This document shows, in pieces, positions 1 through 8,289 of a stretch of DNA of 64,000 bases (position 1 is its first letter; every line of letters begins with the position of its first letter). The stretch covers positions 248,001 through 312,000 of the forward strand of contig NZ_JAGIPR010000001.1 of the NCBI RefSeq assembly GCF_017877355.1, given 5' to 3'. The translations under genes were made by a program, and so were the position numbers. The notes below the pieces were generated by a model. That model was not told the origin of the DNA. It saw nothing but the letters and a program-made list of their open reading frames with translations, and made no database searches. The DNA comes from Chryseobacterium jejuense. Lineage in GTDB: Bacteria > Bacteroidota > Bacteroidia > Flavobacteriales > Weeksellaceae.

Positions 1-1
1 A

Positions 2-256
2 TTTGATAAACTGGGAGAGGATTCCATGCTGGAAGGATGGACAATTTGGTTCAATATTCCTTTCTCATTATTGGTGACTTGGTGCTTTCATACATTAGAC
101 AGTGTAGGAGAGTCATCAGTAAACCCTTTTGAAGGAAGTGCCAACGATGTTCCTATTACCCAGATAAGCCGTACCATTGAAATTGATATGAGAGATATGC
201 TGGATGAAACCGATCTCCCACCGGCAATCACTCCAAAAAACAATATTGTACTTTAA
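2..256 (+). CDS. C-terminal fragment of a bestrophin-family (UPF0187/RFP-TM) membrane channel protein
   Basis: The reading frame is open from the window edge, so the true start lies upstream. The visible tail has a hydrophobic stretch (FNIPFSLLVTWCFHTLD), then the family-typical segment with VGESSVNPFEG and the polar end (ISRTIEIDMRDMLDETDLPP). Bacterial bestrophin-like proteins end this way; they are pentameric inner-membrane channels, studied members being cation or anion selective. Only about a quarter of the protein is seen. The internal ATG at 26 is not believed to be the start, because the frame continues upstream of it. Confidence 0.8.
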   Translation, partial: FDKLGEDSMLEGWTIWFNIPFSLLVTWCFHTLDSVGESSVNPFEGSANDVPITQISRTIEIDMRDMLDETDLPPAITPKNNIVL

Positions 257-434
257 AATTAAAAGATTAAGAAAGAATTGGAGTTAGATTTAAATCTGTG
301 TTATCTGCAAAATCTACGTGAGATAAAAAACAAACCTATAAGATTTAAATCAAAAAAATATTTGCCTTAGCCAATTTTCTCTGAAATTTTTAGTTCTAAT
401 AACAAAAAATAATACTTAAAAAAACTAAATCGAA

Positions 435-2045
435 ATGATTCACAGTTATGTTATAATATCCATTGTAGTCTTACTGTCTGTAATGATATTGGTAATGATA
501 GGGCAGAAGCTGAAAGTCGCTTATCCTATTTTCCTGGTGATTGCAGGATTGCTGATAAGCTTTGTTCCGGGAATGCCGCGTGTAGAGATAGAGCCCGATC
601 TTGTTTTTCTTATCTTTCTTCCTCCTATTTTATTTGAAGCTGCATGGTTTACTTCATGGCAGGATTTTCATAAATGGAGAAAACAGATTTTTTCCATGGC
701 TTTTGGATTAGTGTTTTTAACTTCCATCGTTGTTGCCTACCTTTCATCTTCTATTATTCCTGGGCTTACCATAGCGATGGGGTTTCTGTTGGGTGGAGTA
801 AACTCACCACCCGATGCTGTAGCCGCTACTTCAGTATTGAAACACATGAAAATCCCTAAAAAGATCACCAGTATTCTGGAAGGAGAAAGTTTGATTAACG
901 ATGCATCCAGTTTAATTGTCTTTAAATTTGCTCTGGCAGCCGTTATTTCAGGGCAGTTTATCTGGAGAGATGCCATTCAGGATTTCTTTACCATGGCCAT
1001 TGGTGGAATTGCAATGGGGGTAGCTGTAGGTTTTTTATTTGGGGCATTACTTAGAATTATTCCTACAAACTCCAATATAGATACGGTGATTACCCTGATT
1101 GTTCCTTACATTATGTATGTGGGAGCAGAGCACTTCCATTTTTCAGGAGTATTGGCGGTGGTTGCCGGTGGATTGTTGATGTCTTACAATTCTCATTGCT
1201 ACCTGAGCCATACCTCAAGAATTCAATCCGGAAACGTCTGGAGTGTTTTGATATTTCTGATGAATACCATCATTTTTATCCTGATTGGTCTTGAATTGCC
1301 AATTGTTGTAGAAGGTTTAACAGATTATACTATTTCGGAAGGAATTTTATATAGTGTAGTGATTGGTGGAGCCATCATCGGAACCAGAATCATCTACAGT
1401 TATGCGTTGATGTATTTCCCAAGGCTTTGTTCTAAAGAAATAAGATTAAAAGTTCCGAAACCGGATTGGCGTGAACCTTTTATCATCAGTTTTGCAGCGA
1501 TGAGAGGTGTTGTATCGTTGGCTGCAGCATTATCTATTCCTGCCTTTTTACCTAATGGAGAAGCATTTCCGCACCGAAATATCATTCTATTCGTAACTTT
1601 TGTTATTATCCTGATTACCTTGGTTGGACAGGGATTATTACTGAGTCCGATTCTGAAATTATTGAATATTCAGGATGCAGGAGGTGAATTGCCGGAAGAA
1701 AAGCAGGAAGTTATCCTCATGCGTAAACTTAAAGAAACAGCTTTGCATAAACTAGATAATGACTTTTCTGAATTGGCAGTGTCTAACAGCCTTGTTCGTC
1801 ATCAAAAGCATAAACTGGAAAACGAAATGATGCTGATGGCAGATAAAGCCCAGTGCATGGCCTCTACCGGAGATTATGTAACGGCAGTCAATGAGAATAA
1901 AGATGTACTTCGTCAGGTTATTCAGGCTCAGAGAAATGAATTACATAGAATGAAAAAAGAGAAAATATTTGACGATCATGTGATGAGAACCATTGAAATG
2001 CAGCTGGATTTTGATGAAGCAAAAATTACAGGATTCTCTCACTGA
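435..2045 (+). CDS. CPA1-family Na+/H+ (or K+/H+) antiporter
   Basis: A 536-residue inner-membrane antiporter exchanging monovalent cations for protons. Roughly the first 410 residues form about twelve hydrophobic helices. The ion-binding region is recognisable as NSPPDAVAATSVLK (Asp127) followed by EGESLINDASSL (Asn155-Asp156), the ND pair typical of electroneutral CPA1 exchangers. From about residue 415 a charged, helical cytoplasmic tail of about 120 residues follows, as in NhaP/YjcE-like proteins. The ATG directly follows an A-rich stretch. Its ion specificity cannot be read from sequence. It is likely monocistronic: the next gene is 231 bp away, beyond a repeat-like spacer. Confidence 0.92.
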   Translation: MIHSYVIISIVVLLSVMILVMIGQKLKVAYPIFLVIAGLLISFVPGMPRVEIEPDLVFLIFLPPILFEAAWFTSWQDFHKWRKQIFSMAFGLVFLTSIVVAYLSSSIIPGLTIAMGFLLGGVNSPPDAVAATSVLKHMKIPKKITSILEGESLINDASSLIVFKFALAAVISGQFIWRDAIQDFFTMAIGGIAMGVAVGFLFGALLRIIPTNSNIDTVITLIVPYIMYVGAEHFHFSGVLAVVAGGLLMSYNSHCYLSHTSRIQSGNVWSVLIFLMNTIIFILIGLELPIVVEGLTDYTISEGILYSVVIGGAIIGTRIIYSYALMYFPRLCSKEIRLKVPKPDWREPFIISFAAMRGVVSLAAALSIPAFLPNGEAFPHRNIILFVTFVIILITLVGQGLLLSPILKLLNIQDAGGELPEEKQEVILMRKLKETALHKLDNDFSELAVSNSLVRHQKHKLENEMMLMADKAQCMASTGDYVTAVNENKDVLRQVIQAQRNELHRMKKEKIFDDHVMRTIEMQLDFDEAKITGFSH

Positions 2046-2087
2046 TAATATTAAGCCTTTACAATAACATAAAAATAAAACCACAAA

Positions 2088-2240
2088 AGTCACAAAAGAA
2101 TTTAGGCTAAGGTTAAGATTAATACTAACTTGCATAAAGTTCACAAATTGAAAATTTACAGATTTTCAAAACTTAAATGTACTTCTCAACAGCAAGAATT
2201 TACTCTTAAAATAGCTTGGTATTTAAAAGCTTTTGTGACT
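2088..2240. repeat. Spacer bounded by an 11-bp inverted repeat
   Basis: AGTCACAAAAG at 2088-2098 is perfectly inverted as CTTTTGTGACT at 2230-2240, bounding most of the 231-bp gap between the antiporter and the SRPBCC gene. 'TTTTGTGACTTTTGTGG'-type strings look like dispersed intergenic sequence rather than regulatory sites. No coding potential is seen. Confidence 0.4.
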
Positions 2241-2276
2241 AAAAACAATTGAGTAGTTCATTCAAACTTTAATAAT

Positions 2277-2702
2277 ATGAATACACCAATCACCGTTCAA
2301 TACAGGATAAATGTTCCAGCTGAAAAAGTTTGGAAAGTATTAACGGATAAAAGTGAAATGAAGTGCTGGTATTTCGATATTCAGGATTTTGAACTGGCAG
2401 TAGGAAAGGTATTTAATTTCTACGAACCAGGAGGCGAAAATAAATACCATCATCAAGGTGAAATTCTTGAAATTATTCCCAATCAAAAATTAAAACATAG
2501 CTGGTGTTATCCTGATTTTTCAGACCAAAAAACAACCGTTACATGGGAACTGCAATCTGAAGATGATGGAACTTTAGTGAAGTTAACCCATGAAGATATT
2601 GAAAACTTCAAGGATTTGGGAGAAGGACTTTCAAGAGAAAATTTTACAGGCGGCTGGAATTCAATTCTAGGCCAAAGCCTGAAAGAATATCTGGAAAAAT
2701 AA
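2277..2702 (+). CDS. SRPBCC (AHSA1/START-like) domain protein
   Basis: A 141-residue single-domain protein. It opens with the strand/helix typical of AHSA1-like proteins (ITVQYRINVPAEKVWKVLTD) and contains the late motif TWELQSEDDGTLVKLTHED, followed by a C-terminal helix with GGWNSILGQSLKEYL. Such proteins form a helix-grip fold around a hydrophobic ligand cavity; ligands are unknown for most bacterial members. It heads a three-gene cluster with only 4-5 bp between genes (GNAT, then VOC), so all three are likely co-transcribed. Confidence 0.87.
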   Translation: MNTPITVQYRINVPAEKVWKVLTDKSEMKCWYFDIQDFELAVGKVFNFYEPGGENKYHHQGEILEIIPNQKLKHSWCYPDFSDQKTTVTWELQSEDDGTLVKLTHEDIENFKDLGEGLSRENFTGGWNSILGQSLKEYLEK

Positions 2703-2706
2703 AAGA

Positions 2707-3207
2707 ATGGTAGTATTAGAGCCTTTTCATATCCAAGACGCGTCGGAATTAATTTCAAACATAAAAGATCAAAGAGCACTCCTTCAGTTTGCCGGCCCCA
2801 TGTACCGTTTTCCTTTAACGGAAGATCAGCTTGAAGGAGACTTGTCTGATGAAAACAGAACCCTGTTCAAAATAGTTGATGCAGAGAACCAAATTACAAT
2901 AGGACACGCCCAGATATTCTTAAAAGAGAAAACTTTTCTGTTGGGAAGGATTCTGATCTGGGATGAAAACAACCGTGGAAAAGGCTACGGGAAAAAAGTA
3001 ATGCAGGAACTCCTGAAATACGGATTTAATAATTTCAACAGAGAGTTGGCAGAACTTAATGTATACGATTGGAATATCGGAGCTATTGAATGCTATAAGA
3101 AAGTAGGCTTTACTATTGATCCGGATGTAAAGAATGAAGTGAAAATTGATGATGAAAACTGGGTTTCAATCAATATGAAAATTCACAGAGATACATTTGA
3201 ACTATAG
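2707..3207 (+). CDS. GNAT-family N-acetyltransferase
   Basis: A 166-residue GNAT-fold acetyltransferase using acetyl-CoA. The acetyl-CoA pyrophosphate-binding motif is visible as NNRGKGYGKKVMQ (about residues 92-104), followed by the typical late segment ELNVYDWNIGAIECYKKVGF. The acceptor is unknown; RimJ-like or small-molecule acetylation are both possible. Its start lies 4 bp after the SRPBCC stop and its end 5 bp before the VOC start, indicating one operon. Confidence 0.88.
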   Translation: MVVLEPFHIQDASELISNIKDQRALLQFAGPMYRFPLTEDQLEGDLSDENRTLFKIVDAENQITIGHAQIFLKEKTFLLGRILIWDENNRGKGYGKKVMQELLKYGFNNFNRELAELNVYDWNIGAIECYKKVGFTIDPDVKNEVKIDDENWVSINMKIHRDTFEL

Positions 3208-3212
3208 AAATC

Positions 3213-3596
3213 ATGAGCAGATTCACCGGGCTCAGACCCATGCTTTGGACTGAAAATCTGGATGAAACCATAGGGTTTTATATTCATATTCTCGGTTTTG
3301 AATTGTTAAGCAGAAATGATGAATGGCATTGGGCTTCACTTCGAAAAGATCATGTTTACATAATGTTTGCTTTGCCTAATGAGCATGAAAATAATGTTGC
3401 TATCGGTTTTACGGGATCATTTTATTTTAATGTAGATAAAGTAGAAGAATTATGGGAAGATCTTAAAACAAAGGCCCAAATCTGCTATGAAATTGAAACT
3501 TTTGAATGGGGAATGAGAGAGTTTGCAGTATATGATAACAACGGATATATCCTACAATTTGGTGAACCTACGGATAATATTGGCAATACGGAATAA
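3213..3596 (+). CDS. VOC-superfamily (glyoxalase/bleomycin-resistance fold) protein
   Basis: A 127-residue protein with the paired beta-alpha-beta-beta-beta modules of the VOC fold. The first module begins GLRPMLWTENLDETIGFY, and the second ends with the diagnostic FAVYDNNGYILQFGEP. Family members either bind a metal to catalyse reactions on vicinal oxygen compounds, or sequester drugs. Nothing in the sequence fixes which. It is the third gene of the SRPBCC-GNAT-VOC cluster, a set that could jointly handle a small toxic molecule; that is inference from context only. Confidence 0.87.
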   Translation: MSRFTGLRPMLWTENLDETIGFYIHILGFELLSRNDEWHWASLRKDHVYIMFALPNEHENNVAIGFTGSFYFNVDKVEELWEDLKTKAQICYEIETFEWGMREFAVYDNNGYILQFGEPTDNIGNTE

Positions 3597-3611
3597 AATT
3601 TGCTATTTTTG
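3580..3611 (+). promoter_or_regulatory. Bacteroidetes-type promoter for the glutaminyl cyclotransferase gene
   Basis: TTG at 3580-3582 and TATTTTTG at 3604-3611 match the TTG / TAnnTTTG consensus with 21 nt between them. Predicted transcription start is about 3616, some 15 nt before the ATG at 3632. The -33 part lies inside the end of the VOC coding region. Confidence 0.6.
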
Positions 3612-3631
3612 GGGAAATATTTAGAAAGTCA

Positions 3632-4654
3632 ATGAAAAAAAATATAATAGCGGGTTTCGCAGCAATTCTATTACTGGCATCTTGTAATAAAGATAAAGAG
3701 ATTCTTGATACATTAAACACTTATAATAATTCAATGGAAGCAAAAGGATACCATTTCGGTGATAAACTTCAGCTTCCGAAAGAAGTAACGGAAAATGCAG
3801 AAAGCGTAACCATCAGCTTTGGAGATAAAGAAACTACAGACCTTACCATTGATCCGAAGTTTTTTACTTTAGGAGATAACGCGGTTACTTTCAATATCAA
3901 AACAAAAGGTGGAGAAGTGCTGAACCAGGATGCAACCATTAATGTTTTTGCAAAAAATCCTGAAAAAAATATTGCTTATCAGATTGTAGCAGAATATCCT
4001 CACGATCCGAAAAACTTTGTACAGGGATTCCAGGCAGAGGGAAATACCATTTATGAAAGCGATGGTCAGAACGGATCTTCACAAATCCTGAAATATACAT
4101 TGGGAACAACTACACCACTTGCCTCCACAAAACAGGCTCCGGAGGATTTTTCAGAAGGAAGTACTATTGTTGGTGACAAAGTATACCAGTTAACTTGGCA
4201 AAGTAAAAAAGGATATATTTATGATAAAAGCTCACTGAAATTACTTTCAGAATTTGCTTATCCAAACGTATTAGGTGAAGGTTGGGGACTAACGTATGAT
4301 GGGAAAAACCTGATCGCTTCAGACGGAAGCAAACTTTTATATTTCCTGGATGCTCATGATCCTTCAAAATTGATTAAATATATTGCAGTAGCAGGAAGCT
4401 CACAGGCATATGACCAACTGAACGAGCTGGAATACCATAACGGATTCCTGTATGCTAACGTATGGCAAAAACCCATCATCCTGAAAATTAATCCTGCAAC
4501 CGGAGAAGTGGTAGGGACATTTGATTTCACAGAAATTGCAAAACAAAATACCAAAGGAAGTGATGATGTTCTGAACGGAATTGCTTTCAAAGGTGAAAAT
4601 ATGTTGGTAACAGGGAAGAACTGGCCGAAGATTTATGAAGTTGTTATTAAATAA
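3632..4654 (+). CDS. Glutaminyl-peptide cyclotransferase-like lipoprotein (plant-type QC)
   Basis: A 340-residue lipoprotein with a short signal peptide ending ILLLASC (lipidated Cys18). After an N-terminal region of about 110 residues comes the beta-propeller of the glutamine cyclotransferase family (PF05096). Visible hallmarks are YPHDPKNFVQGF, IYESDGQNGSSQ, LGEGWGLTYDG, LNELEYHNGFLYANVW and LNGIAFKGENMLVTGK. The enzyme converts N-terminal glutamine into pyroglutamate, protecting exported proteins. It has its own promoter just upstream. The extra N-terminal domain, unusual beside plant QC, looks Ig-like and probably places the propeller away from the membrane. Confidence 0.88.
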   Translation: MKKNIIAGFAAILLLASCNKDKEILDTLNTYNNSMEAKGYHFGDKLQLPKEVTENAESVTISFGDKETTDLTIDPKFFTLGDNAVTFNIKTKGGEVLNQDATINVFAKNPEKNIAYQIVAEYPHDPKNFVQGFQAEGNTIYESDGQNGSSQILKYTLGTTTPLASTKQAPEDFSEGSTIVGDKVYQLTWQSKKGYIYDKSSLKLLSEFAYPNVLGEGWGLTYDGKNLIASDGSKLLYFLDAHDPSKLIKYIAVAGSSQAYDQLNELEYHNGFLYANVWQKPIILKINPATGEVVGTFDFTEIAKQNTKGSDDVLNGIAFKGENMLVTGKNWPKIYEVVIK

Positions 4655-4701
4655 GAAAACTTTCATAACAATTTCTATTCAAATAAAATAAGATGTAAAT
4701 T

Positions 4702-4728
4702 GGTAGCGTTCCTGTGAGGAGCGCTATC
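4702..4728 (+). terminator. Perfect-length hairpin with the downstream gene's GTG start as its loop
   Basis: TAGCGTTCCT (4704-4713) pairs with AGGAGCGCTA (4717-4726) with one G-U; two further pairs extend it to 4702-4728. The three-base loop 4714-4716 is GTG, the only plausible start codon of the next gene. There is no T-run after it, so it may be a terminator-like element for the cyclotransferase gene or a structure that blocks translation initiation. Confidence 0.5.
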
Positions 4729-5709
4729 TTAGTAAAAAGAATTTTGAGATTAATCTATCTGATATGCATTTTCATTTTCTGTTCCTCTGCGGCACAGAAC
4801 ATCCTTCCTTTGGATACTTTGAAGTTGAAGGAAGCTAAAGATATGCTCGCTGATGACTACGGAAACCTGTACATCTATAAAAATAAGGACTTTAGCTTTA
4901 CCAAATATGATTCTTTAGGGAAGCAGATCGGGAAAATGATGCTTACGGTTCCTTATAAAGTACAAACCGTACAAAATCCTCTGAATGTGCCTTTGTTTTC
5001 TGAAAATGCCCAGGAAATGAAATTTGTGGATCAGAATATGAACGAAATCCAGCGAATTGATTTTAAACAGAAATTTGGATTTATCAGAATGGCTTATGCT
5101 GAGGATTTGCAACAATTATGGCTACTGGATGACAGTACAAAACGTCTGATACAATATAACTTCAGAAATGATACCACCATCAATTCATTTCCTTTTGATA
5201 TCAGTTTTGAGGATCTGATGGATTTGCTGGTGTATGAAACTAAAGTATATGTTCTCACCAAAAAACATATCAGAATTTATAATCTGAAGTTCGAAACACT
5301 ATTTGAAGCCCCGATAGATAACGGAAAACGATTCAGAAGAGAAAATGATACTATATTGGTTGTTGCCAATAATTCAATCTTAAAATATGTTCCAGAGAAA
5401 GGGATGAGTGTTGTTTTTGAAGATCCGGAAGCACAAATTGTGGATAAAAACATCCTTTCTTATTTTGAAATCAAGGGGAACAAGCTTTATCTTTACAGCC
5501 TTGAAAAAGTAAAGGAAGCCAGACAGCAAAAACAACAGGAAATTGAACTTCAGACCATAGAGCAGTCTACAGAGAAACCCGTAGAAAATGTTGAAGAAAA
5601 GTCCAATGGAGGAGAAACTGAAAAGAAACCCTCTGACAATATATTGGAAAAGTTGGTGGAAGAAACTTCTGAAGTTCAGGCAGCAGGCGGAGAAAAGCTT
5701 ATCAATTAA
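4714..5709 (+). CDS. Exported protein of unknown function with glutamate-rich C-terminus
   Basis: Not assigned to a named family. About 331 residues: a signal peptide (KRILRLIYLICIFIFCSSAAQ), then a beta-rich body with repeated short motifs resembling propeller blades (YGNLYIYKNKDF, QLWLLDDSTKRLIQYNF, VYVLTKKHIRIYNL), then a charged, coiled tail rich in Glu/Lys/Gln from about residue 270. No ATG exists near the start; GTG is chosen because it keeps the Lys-Arg before the hydrophobic core, and a stop (TAA at 4696) lies just upstream. It sits 27 bp before a deoxynucleoside kinase gene and may share its transcript. Confidence 0.72.
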   Translation: MRSAILVKRILRLIYLICIFIFCSSAAQNILPLDTLKLKEAKDMLADDYGNLYIYKNKDFSFTKYDSLGKQIGKMMLTVPYKVQTVQNPLNVPLFSENAQEMKFVDQNMNEIQRIDFKQKFGFIRMAYAEDLQQLWLLDDSTKRLIQYNFRNDTTINSFPFDISFEDLMDLLVYETKVYVLTKKHIRIYNLKFETLFEAPIDNGKRFRRENDTILVVANNSILKYVPEKGMSVVFEDPEAQIVDKNILSYFEIKGNKLYLYSLEKVKEARQQKQQEIELQTIEQSTEKPVENVEEKSNGGETEKKPSDNILEKLVEETSEVQAAGGEKLIN

Positions 5710-5736
5710 TTAGTAAATACAAGGAAAAAGAATATT

Positions 5737-6351
5737 ATGCATATTGCAGTTACAGGAAACATTGGAGCAGGAAAAACAACTTTAACCACAATGCTTTCTA
5801 AGCATTACGGATGGGATGCACAATTTGAAGACGTAGATCACAACCCTTATCTGGAGGATTTTTATTCAGATATGAGCAAATGGAGCTTTGCACTGCAGGT
5901 ATATTTTCTGGGAAGTAGATTTCGCCAGGTAAAAGAGATCAGAGAAAGTGGTAAAAACATTATTCAGGACCGTACTATTTATGAAGATGCACATATCTTC
6001 GCAGAAAACCTGAATGATATGAACCTTCTTTCAGACAGGGATTTCAGTAACTATTCATCTGTCTTTGATCTGATGAAATCATTTGTTTCCGCACCGGATC
6101 TTTTAATCTATCTGAAATCAGACGTTCCGAATCTGGTAAAGAAAATTTACAAAAGAGGACGTGAATATGAAGCGTCTATCAGCATTGAATACCTTTCAAA
6201 ACTGAATCAGAAATATGAAAAATGGATTTCCAACTATACAGAAGGAAAACTGTTGATTATTGAAGTAGACGATTTAGATTTCGTTGAAAAACCAGAAGAT
6301 TTTGGATTGATCCTGGAAAAAATTGAAACAGAATTACACGGATTGTTTTAA
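5737..6351 (+). CDS. Deoxynucleoside kinase (dNK family)
   Basis: A 204-residue P-loop kinase that phosphorylates deoxynucleosides for dNTP salvage in the cytoplasm. The Walker A motif is GNIGAGKTT (residues 7-15). The family's substrate motif appears as EDVDHNPYLEDFY, the DRS-like motif as QDRTIYEDAHIF, and the lid as KRGREYEASI. Length matches bacterial deoxyadenosine/deoxyguanosine kinases. Which base is preferred cannot be told from sequence. It follows the unknown exported protein closely. Confidence 0.92.
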   Translation: MHIAVTGNIGAGKTTLTTMLSKHYGWDAQFEDVDHNPYLEDFYSDMSKWSFALQVYFLGSRFRQVKEIRESGKNIIQDRTIYEDAHIFAENLNDMNLLSDRDFSNYSSVFDLMKSFVSAPDLLIYLKSDVPNLVKKIYKRGREYEASISIEYLSKLNQKYEKWISNYTEGKLLIIEVDDLDFVEKPEDFGLILEKIETELHGLF

Positions 6352-6396
6352 CAAACTTTTATCAGAATATTAAGATAATGTCCATTGAATTCTTGG

Positions 6397-6404
6397 TAAA
6401 TTTG
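6397..6404 (+). promoter_or_regulatory. -7 promoter box (TAAATTTG)
   Basis: TAAATTTG fits TAnnTTTG exactly and lies 36 bp before the ATG of the ArsC-like gene. No clear TTG at the expected -33 spacing. Confidence 0.45.
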
Positions 6405-6439
6405 TAATAGACAAGTTTAATTTTTAAAAATAATTAGAA

Positions 6440-6790
6440 ATGTTAGTGAAGGTTTTACATAACGGAAGCTGTTCAAAGTCAAATGCAGTATTAGAGTATC
6501 TTGATGAAAACGGGGTGGCTTTTGAGATCATTAATATTATTGAAGATCCACTAAGTATTCTGGAGATTAAAACCGTATTGAAAAAGCTTAATCAGAGTGT
6601 TTTTCATATTATTCGAAAGACAGATAAGCTGTATATTGAAAACTATGCAGATAAAAATTATTCGGAAGAAGAATGGATTAAGATTCTCTCTGAAAATCCT
6701 TCCCTGATCCAGAGACCTATCCTGGTAAAAGGCTCAGTAGCGATGTTGGGAAGACCTATTGAAAATGTAAAATTCTTTATTGAGAAATAA
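6440..6790 (+). CDS. ArsC/Spx-family thioredoxin-fold protein
   Basis: A 116-residue protein of the arsenate reductase (glutaredoxin-type) family. The N-terminal redox site is GSCSKSNAVLEYL with Cys12, followed by the helix-strand pattern FEIINIIEDPLSILEIKTVLKKL and the late conserved pair RPILVKG and GRPIENV, matching the arginine-bearing substrate loops of ArsC. It could be a true glutaredoxin-dependent arsenate reductase or one of the many ArsC-like proteins of unknown role. No arsenite pump or ArsR gene lies nearby, so a dedicated arsenic role is not supported by context. Confidence 0.85.
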   Translation: MLVKVLHNGSCSKSNAVLEYLDENGVAFEIINIIEDPLSILEIKTVLKKLNQSVFHIIRKTDKLYIENYADKNYSEEEWIKILSENPSLIQRPILVKGSVAMLGRPIENVKFFIEK

Positions 6791-6805
6791 TAAATATATA
6801 TATAT

Positions 6806-6847
6806 AAGTTGCGGCTGTTTCGAAGAAACAGCCGCAACTTTGTTTTT
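6806..6847 (+). terminator. Strong intrinsic terminator
   Basis: A perfect 15-bp stem (6806-6820 with 6826-6840) closes a five-base loop and is followed by TGTTTTT. It ends the ArsC-like unit and, being nearly symmetric, may also stop the convergent minus-strand DUF493 transcript. Confidence 0.93.
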
Positions 6848-6922
6848 AAATAGAAGCGAGATCTAATTCTCGTTCTGTATTCCAATAAAAAGGCCCTCAT
6901 TTTTCTGACTGCCTTTTTTATT

Positions 6923-7234
6923 TTACAATAGAATAACGCCTTCTATTTTTGCTACTTCTTGATAAATATTCACTACCTGGTTTGCATCTAATACAAATGC
7001 ATTAATGTTGCAGGCTGTGTATTTTCCATTTTTACTTTCGCGGTTTCCCAATGTAAATTTAATACCATCAAAAACTTTGTAAATTTCAGTAAGTTTTAAC
7101 TGGTCTGTAGGAATAATAAATTTAAATAAATAATCCTCAGGAAAATCATGATGACCTTCCAGTTTTTCCTTTAAAGATTTATAGAAATCTTCAGGATTTG
7201 CGTGTTGATTTCCTTGTAATATATCCATCTTCAA
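6923..7234 (-). CDS. DUF493 (YbeD-like) family protein
   Basis: A 103-residue cytoplasmic protein. The segment HHDFPEDYLFKFIIPTDQL and the closing YQEVAKIEGVILL match the ACT-like fold of DUF493/YbeD proteins; in E. coli ybeD lies beside the lipoate genes and its function is undefined. Here no lipoate gene is nearby. It faces the ArsC gene convergently and lies 35 bp downstream of the DUF4197 gene on the same strand, so the two may be co-transcribed. Confidence 0.85.
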   Translation of the reverse strand: MKMDILQGNQHANPEDFYKSLKEKLEGHHDFPEDYLFKFIIPTDQLKLTEIYKVFDGIKFTLGNRESKNGKYTACNINAFVLDANQVVNIYQEVAKIEGVILL

Positions 7235-7269
7235 TTCTAATATAATATATAAATATAACGAATTTTTTT

Positions 7270-7941
7270 CTATTTTCCAAATGGCCCTAACAGGGACTTG
7301 GAGTTCTGATGCTCGTAATCTTCAATGATATTGAAGAGCCCGGCTACCAGTTGTTCAGAAGCAAGCTGGCTTAATCCGCCTGCGTTTACTGTATTTTGAT
7401 TACCACCCAAAAGACTGCCCAGGAAATTGCTTCCGGCCAAAGCAGTGTTGATGGTTTTCACAATACCATATTCGTTCAGTTTTTCATCCACTTTCGGAGC
7501 GATAGCTGCAATAAGCTGTTGGGATGTTTTCTCTTTTAGGATCTGTGTAGCAGTAGTTCCTTCAATAATTCTGGTTACATCCTGAGCGTTTAAACTGTTT
7601 ACGGCACCCTGTAGGATAGGTCTCGAAGTATTTACAGTGTAAGCAGCTGCCTGGGCAATATAATCTCTTTCCTTAGCAACCAGTGAAGGAGCAATTTTTT
7701 CCAGCATAGAGTTAATTTCCCTAAGCTGTTTCGGAAGAGCTTTATCTACCATATTATTTTGTAGGAAGGCATCTTTATTAGTATAAACGCCCATTCCTTT
7801 GTCAATACCATTGAGTAGCATTCTTTTAATAATGGAGAGACCCATGTCCGAAGTGGCAAGCGTTGTACAGGATTGTACAGTGGTGGTAATAATGGCACCG
7901 GTCCCCACTATAAGAGCCGCTGCAATGATATATTTTTTCAT
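7270..7941 (-). CDS. DUF4197 lipoprotein
   Basis: A 223-residue lipoprotein: signal peptide ending TTVQSC (Cys25), then a mostly helical body. The family signature is seen in GLSIIKRMLLNGIDKG, NNMVDKALPKQLREIN, ARDYIAQAA-like KERDYIAQAA, and the late helices LNEYGIVKTINTALAGSN. DUF4197 proteins occur widely in Proteobacteria and Bacteroidetes without known function. A glycine-rich linker (GSLLGGNQNTVNAGGL) interrupts the C-terminal helices, perhaps lineage specific. Confidence 0.88.
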   Translation of the reverse strand: MKKYIIAAALIVGTGAIITTTVQSCTTLATSDMGLSIIKRMLLNGIDKGMGVYTNKDAFLQNNMVDKALPKQLREINSMLEKIAPSLVAKERDYIAQAAAYTVNTSRPILQGAVNSLNAQDVTRIIEGTTATQILKEKTSQQLIAAIAPKVDEKLNEYGIVKTINTALAGSNFLGSLLGGNQNTVNAGGLSQLASEQLVAGLFNIIEDYEHQNSKSLLGPFGK

Positions 7942-8289
7942 TAATCTTTTTTATTGCTTTTTTCAAAAACTGCACCAAAGGTAAATACTATTATCTATTT
8001 AACAAAATATTAATGATTAGTGAATTATTTGGTGATTTTTTTTGTTGAAAACATGAATTTGTTATTAATGATTTGACATTAAATTGATATTAATTTTGGT
8101 TTTAAATTGTTTAATTTGATTTTATTGGTGATTTTATGTAAAAAAATATGATTGTTTTTGAATTTTTAAGATATATTAACATGTTTCGGTTTTTTTTCTA
8201 TTTTTGGCTAATGTCTTCATTTGAGAAATTAAATGCTTCAAAATGAGACAATGTTGAAAATCTGATTGTACGAATAAAATTGAAACTAT
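7942..8289. promoter_or_regulatory. Divergent AT-rich promoter region upstream of susC
   Basis: This 348-bp gap holds no gene. On the plus strand two exact TAnnTTTG boxes occur: TAATTTTG at 8091-8098 with TTTG at 8072-8075 upstream (slightly short spacing), and TATTTTTG at 8199-8206, 84 bp before the susC ATG. The second would leave a 5' leader of about 80 nt. Very high AT content is typical of regulated flavobacterial promoters. No sigma/anti-sigma or hybrid two-component gene is adjacent. Confidence 0.5.
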
